From a virus: DNA of 31,776 nt. The stretch covers positions 1-31,776 of the IMG/VR virus record IMGVR_UViG_3300028829_005800; one strand, given 5' to 3'. The translations under genes and the position numbers were made by a program. Under the pieces are notes generated by a model, which saw nothing but the letters and a program-made list of their open reading frames with translations, was not told where the DNA came from and searched no databases. This document shows positions 1 through 6,377 of this stretch, piece by piece; positions within the stretch are counted from its first letter, which is position 1, and each line of letters begins with the position of its first letter.

Positions 1-29
1 AGGCCGGCGGCCTCGGTTGTTGTTTTCAT
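1..29 (-). CDS. 5' end of the small DNA-binding protein gene (duplicate of the 31455-31661 start)
   Basis: Bases 1-29 read on the minus strand give ATG followed by codons for MKTTTEAAGL, the same N-terminus as the gene ending at 31455. It is not a separate gene. On the circle the gene runs from base 29 across the junction and down to 31455 of the linear numbering. Confidence 0.9.
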
Positions 30-64
30 GTTCCACCATTTGATTAAGTAACTTCAATGATGAA

Positions 65-93
65 TATTTACCCGGGGTTCCCGGCGTGGTCAA
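65..93 (-). promoter_or_regulatory. Candidate early promoter
   Basis: On the minus strand a TTGACC hexamer (88-93, 5 of 6 matches to the sigma70 -35) is followed by a 17-base spacer and TAAATA (65-70, a weak -10). The spacer contains the inverted repeat CCGGG-AACC-CCGGG, which could be an operator. Transcription would start near base 58 and enter the gene whose ATG is at 27-29, the first gene of the early operon. The same promoter appears again at 31697-31725 in the terminal copy. The -10 is poor, so the call rests on spacing, position and the -35. Confidence 0.5.
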
Positions 94-104
94 TGCGTTT
101 TGGG

Positions 105-243
105 CGGATCGTGTACCGCGGCCCTGGGGCCCAAAATTGAATGTATGGGAATTGTCGGGGGATTGTTGGGGGATTGTTTGGGAATTGTTGGGGGGTTGTT
201 TTTTGGCGGTTTTTTATAATATTTTCGGATCGTGTACCGCGGC
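105..243. repeat. 18-bp direct repeat pair in the control region
   Basis: CGGATCGTGTACCGCGGC occurs exactly at 105-122 and again at 226-243, bracketing the G-rich iterons and the AT-rich stretch. Such flanking repeats can be initiator or repressor sites. Nothing further can be assigned from sequence. Confidence 0.7.
147..226. other. Candidate replication origin: five G-rich iterons plus AT-rich stretch
   Basis: Five tandem 10-12 base units lie at 147-156, 157-167, 168-179, 180-189 and 190-200, with consensus G3-5 then (A)ATTGTT. They are followed by T-rich DNA including TTTTTTATAATATTTTC (209-225). Tandem iterons beside an AT-rich unwinding element are the hallmark of initiator-dependent origins, and the genome encodes a winged-helix replication-type protein (28482-29657). 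The four or more G-runs with 6-7 base loops also satisfy a G-quadruplex pattern on the plus strand. No gene is present. The function is inferred, not demonstrated. Confidence 0.5.
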
Positions 244-257
244 GGGATCCGGGCCCC

Positions 258-513
258 GAATGTTACCGGGTTTATTGTTACCCCTCCCCCATATAGGGGC
301 CCTGGTCACCTTATTTGATAGGTGACCAAATCGCGGGCCAGGTAAATATCGGGTTTTCCAACTGATAAACCGATGAAATGTATTTTATTATTTTTGGGTG
401 ACCGGTCACCCCGGGGCCAGGTGACCGGGCCCCGAATGTTACCGAGCTTGTTACCAGGTTCAGTAATGTTACTGGAATGTTACCGGGGCGGCGGTGGCGT
501 GGGAATGTTACCG
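258..513. repeat. GAATGTTACCG repeats (candidate integrase arm sites, left side)
   Basis: The 11-mer GAATGTTACCG occurs at 258-268, 434-444, 475-485 and 503-513, all in the same orientation. Degenerate GTTAC copies lie between them, and the 20-mer ending in the first two copies is exact at 249-268 and 425-444. A fifth copy lies at 742-752 on the other side of the attP core. Repeats in the same orientation on both sides of a tRNA-derived core match the arm-type binding sites of lambda-family integrases. An origin-iteron role is the alternative. Confidence 0.55.
304..426. promoter_or_regulatory. Cluster of GGTGACC/GGTCACC heptamers
   Basis: The heptamer GGTGACC or its complement occurs at 304-310, 321-327, 397-403, 404-410 and 420-426. 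The first pair forms an inverted repeat with a 10-base spacer. The 397-410 pair forms the perfect 16-base palindrome GGGTGACCGGTCACCC at 396-411. Five copies in about 120 bases of non-coding DNA look like multimeric operator sites for a dimeric regulator or partition protein. The cognate protein is not known. The ParB-like protein and the small HTH proteins are candidates. Confidence 0.5.
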
Positions 514-587
514 GGGGCGTTACTAAATCCGGTAATGGCGGCTATTTTCAAGGGGTAAAACCATTAAAACGGCCTTAAACCGGTACA

Positions 588-603
588 CGGGGTGGCCACC
601 CCG
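588..603. promoter_or_regulatory. Perfect 16-bp palindrome
   Basis: CGGGGTGGCCACCCCG reads identically on both strands and lies 25 bases from the tRNA-derived attP core. It could bind a dimeric accessory factor of recombination or form a hairpin. There is no further evidence. Confidence 0.5.
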
Positions 604-628
604 GGGACGCGATAAAACCACACAATAG

Positions 629-673
629 GCATTCGTAATGCGTAGGCCCCCGGTTCAAATCCGGGCGGCGGCT
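629..673 (+). other. attP: attP core: 3' half of a tRNA-Thr(CGU) gene
   Basis: Read on the plus strand this is the 3' half of a tRNA. The anticodon loop TTCGTAA is at 632-638 with anticodon CGT at 634-636. The 3' anticodon stem TGCGT is 639-643 and the variable loop is 644-648. The T-arm CCCGG-TTCAAAT-CCGGG is 649-665, the acceptor strand CGGCGGC is 666-672 and the discriminator T is 673. There is no 5' half, so it is not a functional tRNA gene here. It lies next to the integrase stop codon at 680. This is the classic arrangement in which integration into a tRNA gene restores its 3' end from the phage copy. The anticodon stem has one mismatch at 628, suggesting identity with the host begins near 629. 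The predicted attB is the host tRNA-Thr(CGU) gene with 5' acceptor GCCGCCG. Confidence 0.88.
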
Positions 674-679
674 CTCTTT

Positions 680-1912
680 TTATCCCTGTTTTTTAGGGGT
701 TTTCTTGCGTCTTCTCTTTTTCTTCCCGCTTGTGTTTTTGGGAATGTTACCGCTTTTGTGACTAGGTTCAGTATTGCTACCCACGGCGGCCCATAATGTG
801 GCGCTGGTTTCTCGGGCATTTCCTACCAGGTAATATTTTTCGGTCGTCTGGATGGAGGCGTGGCGCATCATTTCCATCAATAGGCGGCTGTTAACGCGCG
901 GGGCCCATCGGGTACCAAACGCGCGGCGTAAATCATGGGCGGCCGCGAATATCTTTTTTTCCTCCTGGCGGCCCTTCTTATTGAGTACCATTTTTACATC
1001 GGTAATAATGCCGGCCTCGGATCCGATTTTACAAATCACCTTACTGATACTATCCAGGCGCGGCGGCGTTACCCGGATCCCCTCAAACCGCGGGCGGAAT
1101 ACCAGGCCGGTGGCCGGTGGTTCCTCGGGTAACATCATTTCGAATTCAGGGGCCACCGCCATAAATCTATCGGTGTTTCCTTTCTCGGCTTCCTGCTCGA
1201 TTTTAAAATAATAATGGCCCTGGTCTTTCACTAAACAGAACGGGCCATATTGCCAGGTTAGTTTCAGGGCTTCCCCCAGGCGCAAACCACCCCACCAGAG
1301 GCCCCGCAAAAAATACCGGAAACTCTCGGCGCATTCCTCCCCCACCACCTCGGGGGTTACTTTTATCATGCGGTCGAATTCTTCCCCGGTAATGGGCCGG
1401 CCCTTCATCACGCGGGCCCCTTTCGCGCGCTTGGGTAAATTGATCGCGGGAACGGCCTTGATTAAATCCTGAGAATGGGCCCATTTCAGGGCGGCCCGGA
1501 TATATGCCAGGTTTCCTTTGATGGTTTGTTCCGAACGGCCCTGGGCCCGCTTGTGGGCCTGGTATGCGGTTAACTGAGGGGCCCGTAATGTGGCCAGGCT
1601 TTTGATATTGATTACCTGGGCCAAATCATCCAAGACATAATTATATTTTCGGCGGGTGGTCTCGGCCAGGCTTGGTAAATGCTCTTGTTCCAATCGATAC
1701 CGGAATTGTGACCAGGTAACCCCCCGGGTGGGGGTATGGTTTCCATGGTTTAATTTTTCTTCCAGTTTACCGGCGTAAATATCGGCGGCCCGTTCGTTGG
1801 CGGTTCCCGTGGTTTCGGTTTTGGTTTTCCCGGTAATGGGATCCACCCACCGGCATTGGTAATGCGGTAATTTTTTCTGTTTGATTACTTTTACATTGTA
1901 TTCATTATCCAT
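680..1912 (-). CDS. int: Tyrosine site-specific recombinase (integrase)
   Basis: This 410-residue protein has the full tyrosine recombinase signature. Arm/core-binding regions occupy roughly residues 1-165 and the catalytic domain roughly 170-365. Arg211 lies in GGLRLGEAL, a probable Lys244 on the beta turn, His326-x-x-Arg329 in HDLRR, His351 in MMRHAS, and the nucleophilic Tyr360 in TTEKYYL. It would cut and rejoin attP (629-673) with a host tRNA-Thr gene. The stop codon lies seven bases from the attP core. The C-terminal tail after about residue 375 is lysine- and arginine-rich and its DNA carries one GAATGTTACCG repeat (742-752), so coding and recombination-site functions overlap. The start is ATG at 1912, overlapping the upstream excisionase-like gene by eight bases, so the two are probably co-translated. 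Confidence 0.95.
   Translation of the reverse strand: MDNEYNVKVIKQKKLPHYQCRWVDPITGKTKTETTGTANERAADIYAGKLEEKLNHGNHTPTRGVTWSQFRYRLEQEHLPSLAETTRRKYNYVLDDLAQVINIKSLATLRAPQLTAYQAHKRAQGRSEQTIKGNLAYIRAALKWAHSQDLIKAVPAINLPKRAKGARVMKGRPITGEEFDRMIKVTPEVVGEECAESFRYFLRGLWWGGLRLGEALKLTWQYGPFCLVKDQGHYYFKIEQEAEKGNTDRFMAVAPEFEMMLPEEPPATGLVFRPRFEGIRVTPPRLDSISKVICKIGSEAGIITDVKMVLNKKGRQEEKKIFAAAHDLRRAFGTRWAPRVNSRLLMEMMRHASIQTTEKYYLVGNARETSATLWAAVGSNTEPSHKSGNIPKNTSGKKKRRRKKTPKKQG
742..782. repeat. Right-side copy of the 41-bp attP arm element, inside int
   Basis: Bases 742-782 align without gaps to 434-474. GAATGTTACCG is exact at the start, a second exact block AGGTTCAGTA follows, and about 32 of 41 positions match by eye. 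One copy lies to the left of the tRNA core and one to the right, within the codons for the integrase C-terminal tail. This supports arm-site function for the integrase and shows selection on DNA as well as protein in this stretch. Confidence 0.6.
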
Positions 1913-2171
1913 TTCGAGCGCTTTCTTCCTGGATGATTCGGATTATTTCGGATCCGTGGCAAAAATAACTGTAACCCAGTTTTTCAATTCCCTTATTGGT
2001 GTAATTCTTCTTGATATGATCGGCCCATGTGGCCGGCATCCCCAAATCTGATACGGCCTGTTCAAATGGGTAATAAATGCCTGGGGATATCCCCGAGGGT
2101 ATTAAAAGTGAATTTTCTCTATTTCCTATTGACGTATCGCCACTAGAATGGCTATTGTGTTGGTTATCCAT
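1905..2171 (-). CDS. Small DNA-binding protein, probable excisionase/recombination directionality factor
   Basis: This 88-residue protein lies directly upstream of the integrase and overlaps it by eight bases, the usual place for an excisionase. Its second half, with WADHIKKNYTNKGIEKLGY followed by a C-terminal helix SEIIRIIQEE, resembles the winged-helix/MerR-like small adaptor or excisionase fold, in which a helix-turn-helix reads DNA and the C-terminus contacts integrase. The first 30 residues look disordered and are rich in Ser, Asn and His. The ATG at 2171 is preceded by AGGA with eight bases of spacing. Family membership is judged from size, context and pattern only. A transcriptional repressor is the alternative. 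Confidence 0.55.
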   Translation of the reverse strand: MDNQHNSHSSGDTSIGNRENSLLIPSGISPGIYYPFEQAVSDLGMPATWADHIKKNYTNKGIEKLGYSYFCHGSEIIRIIQEESARNG

Positions 2172-2223
2172 TTAATAAATCCTGTACGGGGATTTGATTT
2201 GATTGTGATTAAACCAATAACGG

Positions 2224-2258
2224 CCCGGGTTGAATGTCAGTTCTTCCCGGGTTTTTTT
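2224..2258 (+). terminator. Possible plus-strand terminator or operator pair
   Basis: CCCGGG at 2224-2229 can pair with CCCGGG at 2246-2251, followed by seven T residues (2252-2258) on the plus strand. The 16-base loop is large for a terminator. Read on the minus strand the same bases are two direct AACCCGGG copies 22 bases apart upstream of the excisionase-like gene, which would equally suit an operator. Confidence 0.3.
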
Positions 2259-2324
2259 GGTCAATCAGGTAAACGCAATTTATCCGTAATGCGTTTGGGG
2301 AAGGGGCGGCCCGCGGCCACTTTG

Positions 2325-2355
2325 AAAAAATACCGGTTTTGTTGGATTTACCGGT
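2325..2355 (-). terminator. Weak minus-strand terminator
   Basis: On the minus strand ACCGGT (2350-2355) pairs with ACCGGT (2332-2337) across a 12-base loop and is followed by a T-rich run (2325-2330). It would end transcripts coming from the tail operon before the integration genes. The six-base stem and long loop make it weak. Confidence 0.3.
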
Positions 2356-2499
2356 GGGGGTGGCGGGGCAGAATATAGAACACGGCATTGTGAGAAATGC
2401 CGATGGAGCTTAATAGCGGCCATCCTGGTTCCTAGCTTCAATAGGAATCGATGGGCGTTAGAAACACTGTGATAGTTGACGCTATCACCTTGAATCGGG

Positions 2500-2526
2500 G
2501 GGAGGTCTTCGGGCCTCCCTTTTTTT
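2500..2526 (+). terminator. Intrinsic terminator with UUCG tetraloop
   Basis: On the plus strand GGGAGGTC (2500-2507), the tetraloop TTCG (2508-2511) and GGCCTCCC (2512-2519) form an eight-pair stem, one pair a G-U wobble. Seven T residues follow (2520-2526). The T tract is only on the plus strand, so it terminates plus-strand transcription, opposite to all protein genes. It marks the 3' end of the candidate RNA. Confidence 0.85.
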
Positions 2527-2535
2527 ATGCGCCCG

Positions 2536-2732
2536 TCAATGTGTAAACCGTAACTTGTTTTTCTTTGGGGGGAAATACAAATACTGACCATATGGGGCAA
2601 TTTCTTTTAAATAACCCCGCGGCCACTGTTTTGGTTTCAGGCGGTCATCGGCCCAAATATCAAAAATAACAATGTAAAACCGGTGGGGGTGTCTAATAGT
2701 TCGGCCACTTTAAACATGTAATAAATCATCAT
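2536..2732 (-). pseudogene. Small gene interrupted by a frameshift
   Basis: From ATG at 2732, preceded by GAGG ten bases upstream, the frame encodes MMIYYMFKVAELLDTPTGF and then runs into a stop at 2637-2639. The minus-one frame is open from about 2711 and encodes FDIWADDRLKPKQWPRGYLK and further charged and aromatic sequence to a TGA at 2536-2538. Neither half looks complete. Joined in the homopolymer stretch CCCCCACCGGTTTT (about 2678-2691) they give one protein of about 65 residues. This could be a sequencing or assembly indel, a real mutation, or a programmed -1 shift (CCC-CCC or TTT-TTT slippage is possible). The function is unknown. It is the last minus-strand gene before the plus-strand RNA. 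Confidence 0.5.
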
Positions 2733-2861
2733 ATTTTTCGATCCTCATTTAATATTTCAATGTATAGTTATACTAATGTGGCCACCGGATCGGTTTTGGT
2801 AACCGGGCGGTGGCAAATCCTTCCCACTCCCCTCATTTATTCGATATTCGGTGGGGCGTAG

Positions 2862-3593
2862 TTAAAAAAACATCTCATTATCAATGCGTTCTATTTCGGC
2901 TTGTAACCGCATCCCATCTTCCAGGCCGGCGGCCCTCGAATCGGCCATAATCATATCACACAAATGATTATAGGAATCTTCCGTGGGGTATCGGTGGCCC
3001 CCGTGGATCCCCTGGGCATCCAGGGCGGCTTTAATCTCGGCGTATTGTTCCCGACTCATACCCCAATCAATATTCCAATACATCATCCGGGACGATGGGA
3101 GGCCCATTTTTTCCCACCACTGGCGGCATTGGGGTTGATAAAATATAAATTTCAGTTTTGGGAATCGGTTTAATAATTTCAATATTACTTTATTCCGCTT
3201 TTCGGCCCATCGTTCCACCGCGCGGGGGTTCCATTTGCTATCGAATAAAAAATACCACCCGGCCGATACTTTTCTAAAATCATCCCCCTGTATGCTGGCC
3301 ACATCAATATCGATAATTTGGGTGGCGAATACGCAATACATCAATTGACATTCATTTTCATACAATTCCAAAAGGGCCGGCAAATTATCGGCGCGGGTTT
3401 CGATGGATGAATGGTGGCCGTGGAAGTCTGTAAAACAAAACCGGGCGGCTATATCTTCCCGAAAAAATAAAACATTCTCGGCGTTAAAATCCGGGTGTAC
3501 CCGCTTGATATAGGAATGGCTGTTTTTGCTGTACCGTTCCTCCAATAACCGGTGAATATAACATACCCCCGTTAATAATATTTTATCCCCCAC
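2862..3593 (-). CDS. Hypothetical protein downstream of the glycosyltransferase
   Basis: This 243-residue protein matches no family I can name firmly. It starts at GTG (3591-3593), with AAGGGG nine bases upstream and four bases after the glycosyltransferase stop, so it is translated as the next cistron. The opening KILLTGVCYIHRLLEERY has the beta strand-turn-helix look of SGNH hydrolases or the WcbI-type polysaccharide enzymes, but the expected catalytic blocks are not clear. Tryptophan and aromatic content is high between residues 90 and 180, with a basic FPKLKFIFYQPQCRQWW block. By position it may act on the glycan made or transferred by the neighbour, or be a tail-tip accessory. No signal peptide or membrane segment is present. 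Confidence 0.7.
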   Translation of the reverse strand: MGDKILLTGVCYIHRLLEERYSKNSHSYIKRVHPDFNAENVLFFREDIAARFCFTDFHGHHSSIETRADNLPALLELYENECQLMYCVFATQIIDIDVASIQGDDFRKVSAGWYFLFDSKWNPRAVERWAEKRNKVILKLLNRFPKLKFIFYQPQCRQWWEKMGLPSSRMMYWNIDWGMSREQYAEIKAALDAQGIHGGHRYPTEDSYNHLCDMIMADSRAAGLEDGMRLQAEIERIDNEMFF

Positions 3594-3597
3594 GGTT

Positions 3598-5427
3598 TCA
3601 TCCCCTTATTATTACCAGTTCTTTATCATTCCGGTGGCGGGCCAGGCCCCCGATATCATGGTTAAAACCATTCCCCACCTGGGCGGCTTTGAGCTTGCGT
3701 TTTATTTCGTCCCGCATTTCTGAACCATGGCCGGTGGTAACCTGATCGTTAGATAATGAGGGGCCATGTAAACGGCGGTGGGCCAGTATTTCATCGATGG
3801 CGGCCGCGCGGGCCCCGGATCTAATGGCCCGTTCATAATATTCGGAATCGGCACCGGCCACCCATGGGGCCATCCCGTTTGTTTTTTCATAGATTGATTT
3901 ACTTATCAAGGCGGTGGAATTAACAATGTTACCACTTGGGCTTCCAAATCGTTTAATACCCGAATAATGATAGGGTTTAGCGCTGAGCGCTTTTCTCATG
4001 CGCGGGTTTTTATCGCTGTACGTGGTAAACTGCTCCATGGCCCCACCCACAATATCAAACCCGCGGGCCATCACTTCAAATGATTTATATAATCGCATTG
4101 GGGTACTTAAATCGTCGGAATCCTGGTTGGCAAAATGATCGTATTTCAAATGATCGAATACCCGGTTTAATGAGACGTAAGGCCCCACGGGCCCATCGAT
4201 ATTCCGATAAAGCAATACATTATCCAGGCGGTTAAATTCTTCCCCCACCGGATCCGGGCCGGCCATCCCATCATTGATTAAATGAACCAATACCCCGACA
4301 AAATTCTGATTCAATACCGATTTAATCGAATCGGCCAGGTATTCATAATTCGGGCCGTTGTAAGGTATCACCACATCGGCCCAATATTGGCGGCGGTGGG
4401 CCGATGGATGTACCGGGGCGGTTACCTTGACCACCTGCAATCCAGGGGCGGGGGGATCCACCAGGGCGGGGGCGGCGGTATTTTTCAGGGTGGCGCTTAT
4501 CCCCGGCCGCGGGCCCCTCGGGCGGCGGGTGCGGGCCTGGAAATATTCTTTAATGGCGGCGTGTAATTCGGGTTTGGCGGTGGCCCATGCACATAACCCG
4601 GCGGGATCCGTTTTTATGTCGGTATCTTTATCGAATTGGTGGCGGGTTAATATGGCTTCCCTGGTTGACCACTGGCGGGCCTTTAAGGGGCCATGGTCCA
4701 AATGGGTTACCGCACCACTTACATGGCCCACCCGGGAATCCTTGGGCCAGGAATTGATTAAACCCCAATCACCACCCCCCACAATGTATCCACCTGGGAA
4801 TCCCCCCGCGGGCATATCTTCCAGGCGGGCGGCCCATGCTCCACCGGGCATCCCTCGGTTTTTCGATACGGCCCACCCGGGGCGGGTTTCTTCAATTAAA
4901 CCGGTGGGGCCCTGGTATTCCACCGCGTCAAACAATTGAACAAAATAATATTGTTCCAGGGCCTTGGCGGCTTCCTGGTACCACCGCGGATTTTTAAAGA
5001 GTAAATCCGCATCAATCCAGGCCACCGCATCCACTGAGGCCCCCAGGGCCTTTAATGCAATATTGAGTAAATATTCTTTTTGCCACATCAAATGGTGGGC
5101 CGGATCCCCTTTTACCTGGATGGCCGCGGGGTTATGGAATTCCCCATTAAAAGACAATTCCACCACCTGGGCGGGCTGGCCCAAATCGGCCAGGAATCGG
5201 CGGTAATTCTCAAATAACCGCGGATCATTCAGGGGGTTAAAATAACAGGATATCACGGCCATGTTTTTTACCGGGGTGGCGTTGGGTGGTTTCTCGTTAC
5301 CCCATCCCGGGCAAGTGGCGCGCGTTCTGATTACTTTCTGGTATTCCTCGGCGTGGGCCTGGCAATAATAATTACGGCGGCGGGGGCATACCTGGCATTT
5401 TTGGCGCTTGGTTTTGTGGTCCATCAT
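3598..5427 (-). CDS. Two-domain glycosyltransferase with N-terminal cysteine cluster
   Basis: This 609-residue protein has three parts. Residues 1-45 carry C11xxC14, C22 and C39, a likely zinc-binding or structural cysteine cluster. Residues about 53-300 form a glycosyltransferase-like domain with WIDADLLF (DxD at 139-141) for metal-sugar nucleotide binding. Residues about 348-600 form a second, GT2/GT-A-like domain, opening with DVVIPYNGPNYEYLADSIKS and carrying NQDSDD at 434-439. The protein would transfer sugars onto a protein or glycan acceptor. It overlaps the upstream gene by ATGA and lies at the distal end of the tail module, so modification of the virion adhesins or of the host surface is likely. 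Phage glycosyltransferases usually modify DNA or host O-antigen. Two transferase folds in one tail-operon protein is less usual. Confidence 0.8.
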   Translation of the reverse strand: MMDHKTKRQKCQVCPRRRNYYCQAHAEEYQKVIRTRATCPGWGNEKPPNATPVKNMAVISCYFNPLNDPRLFENYRRFLADLGQPAQVVELSFNGEFHNPAAIQVKGDPAHHLMWQKEYLLNIALKALGASVDAVAWIDADLLFKNPRWYQEAAKALEQYYFVQLFDAVEYQGPTGLIEETRPGWAVSKNRGMPGGAWAARLEDMPAGGFPGGYIVGGGDWGLINSWPKDSRVGHVSGAVTHLDHGPLKARQWSTREAILTRHQFDKDTDIKTDPAGLCAWATAKPELHAAIKEYFQARTRRPRGPRPGISATLKNTAAPALVDPPAPGLQVVKVTAPVHPSAHRRQYWADVVIPYNGPNYEYLADSIKSVLNQNFVGVLVHLINDGMAGPDPVGEEFNRLDNVLLYRNIDGPVGPYVSLNRVFDHLKYDHFANQDSDDLSTPMRLYKSFEVMARGFDIVGGAMEQFTTYSDKNPRMRKALSAKPYHYSGIKRFGSPSGNIVNSTALISKSIYEKTNGMAPWVAGADSEYYERAIRSGARAAAIDEILAHRRLHGPSLSNDQVTTGHGSEMRDEIKRKLKAAQVGNGFNHDIGGLARHRNDKELVIIRG

Positions 5428-6368
5428 TTTTTTACGTGGCGCATATCTATATAGGGCGGGGCAAAATAAATATTATCGTTTTCGGCAAATCCCTCGGGGT
5501 AAAACGGGCCACCATAGGGAAATATGGCCCCCCCTATTTCATCGGGATAATGCGTGGGAATAGCGGCCGGCCATTGGTAACCGGCGGGCAAGGTATCTAC
5601 GGTGTATGATGTATTCACAATTTTTGGCAATGTGGGTACCGCGCGTTCCCACCGTTGGGATTCATCCTCTTTTATCACACAATCCGCGCCCTCGGGCCGG
5701 TAATAACGGGCTTTTATCTGTGACATACTGCCCAATAATCCGGCGGTGGGGGGCCCGCCACCCAATGGGTTAAACTTATTACCGCCGGGGGCGTAATTGA
5801 TATGGAACGGGTTACCGTCCCCATCATGGGCATAGGTCATAATTACTTGATTGATGGTTAAATCTGCAAACCACCGGCCGGGGGTTACCAGTTCCGTTTC
5901 GGTTTCCTCATCCAGTACCGCGGCTTCAAACCCAATAGCCACCCAATGGGAACGGCCTAAATAATTCCACCCGTACCCCTCCATGGTTGGGGCCGGTATG
6001 CCAAACCGTTCCCACCCCGAATCGGCCACCCAATCAAAAGGAAAATCCGCGGGGGTTTGATATGCTCCCGGGGCGGTTAATACCATTTCCACCCAATCGG
6101 TAATGGGCGGGCCCTCGAATCGGCATGGGGCCGGGCGGCCTTCAATCGTGAACGGGTACCGATCCATATAAACCACCCGCGTGGAATCGGCGGCCGCGGG
6201 GTTAACCGTTAAATCGGGATCCATGAAATACCATTTAAAATATTTTGGTACCGTAGCTTCCCACTGTAACCCCGCGTTTACGATTTTATCCCCGCATCGA
6301 TTACAGGGGAACGGGTACCGGCGGCAAGGCTTCTTTATCAATGCCATGGTACAATCATTTTGGGCCAT
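5424..6368 (-). CDS. Hypothetical tail-module protein with cysteine motif
   Basis: This 314-residue protein is unrecognised. Its N-terminus has CRRYPFPCNRCG, a CxxC-containing cluster that may bind zinc, followed by mixed sequence rich in Pro, Tyr, Trp and Gly, typical of beta-rich receptor-binding or baseplate proteins. The ATG at 6368 has an excellent AAGGA seven bases upstream. The stop overlaps the glycosyltransferase start as ATGA, so the two are translationally coupled. It follows two repeat-rich adhesin-like genes, so a structural role at the tail tip, or as the acceptor of glycosylation, is plausible but unproven. No membrane segment or signal peptide is present. Confidence 0.75.
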   Translation of the reverse strand: MAQNDCTMALIKKPCRRYPFPCNRCGDKIVNAGLQWEATVPKYFKWYFMDPDLTVNPAAADSTRVVYMDRYPFTIEGRPAPCRFEGPPITDWVEMVLTAPGAYQTPADFPFDWVADSGWERFGIPAPTMEGYGWNYLGRSHWVAIGFEAAVLDEETETELVTPGRWFADLTINQVIMTYAHDGDGNPFHINYAPGGNKFNPLGGGPPTAGLLGSMSQIKARYYRPEGADCVIKEDESQRWERAVPTLPKIVNTSYTVDTLPAGYQWPAAIPTHYPDEIGGAIFPYGGPFYPEGFAENDNIYFAPPYIDMRHVKK

Positions 6369-6377
6369 CGGGGTTCC

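Larger units (their letters stand above)
1..144. repeat. Terminal direct repeat, left copy
   Basis: The first 144 bases are identical to bases 31633-31776. The simplest reading is that this is a circular genome whose linear contig overlaps itself, giving a unique length of about 31,632 bp. The copy contains the first codons of the 31455-31661 gene and its promoter. A true physical terminal redundancy of a linear virion genome cannot be excluded from sequence alone. Confidence 0.95.
2260..2526 (+). ncRNA. Candidate structured small RNA ending in an intrinsic terminator
   Basis: This stretch has no credible gene and reads, on the plus strand, as a row of perfect hairpins. AAACGCA/TGCGTTT is at 2271-2296. 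ACCGGT/ACCGGT is at 2332-2355. CGGCATT-GTGAGA-AATGCCG is at 2383-2402. A long hairpin at 2420-2454 has CCATC/GATGG below GGTTCCTA/TAGGAATC, a two-base bulge and loop GCTTCAA. GTGATAG-TTGACG-CTATCAC is at 2469-2488. An intrinsic terminator at 2500-2526 closes the row. The TTCAA of the long hairpin loop is complementary to TTGAA at 2490-2494, allowing a pseudoknot. The best-supported core is 2383-2526. It is the only probable plus-strand gene. No strong promoter is visible (TATAGA at 2374-2379 is a weak candidate). It matches no RNA family I recognise. Confidence 0.55.

Noticed and set aside
86-558. Short plus-strand ORFs in the control region
   Set aside because: They are built from the iterons and repeats, have no ribosome binding sites and no protein-like composition.
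629-673. Functional tRNA gene
   Set aside because: Only the 3' half is present. No D-arm or 5' acceptor strand precedes it.
2383-2526. Hammerhead, HDV-like or twister ribozyme
   Set aside because: The conserved cores (such as CTGATGA with GAAA) are absent on both strands.
2280-2600. 106-codon minus-strand ORF antisense to the structured RNA
   Set aside because: Its N-terminal part overlaps the better-looking frame of the frameshifted gene, it has no ribosome binding site, and its composition is low-quality. The hairpins explain the sequence better.
4427-4939. 170-codon plus-strand ORF within the glycosyltransferase gene
   Set aside because: It is an antisense shadow of a clearly recognised gene in a genome with strong codon bias.
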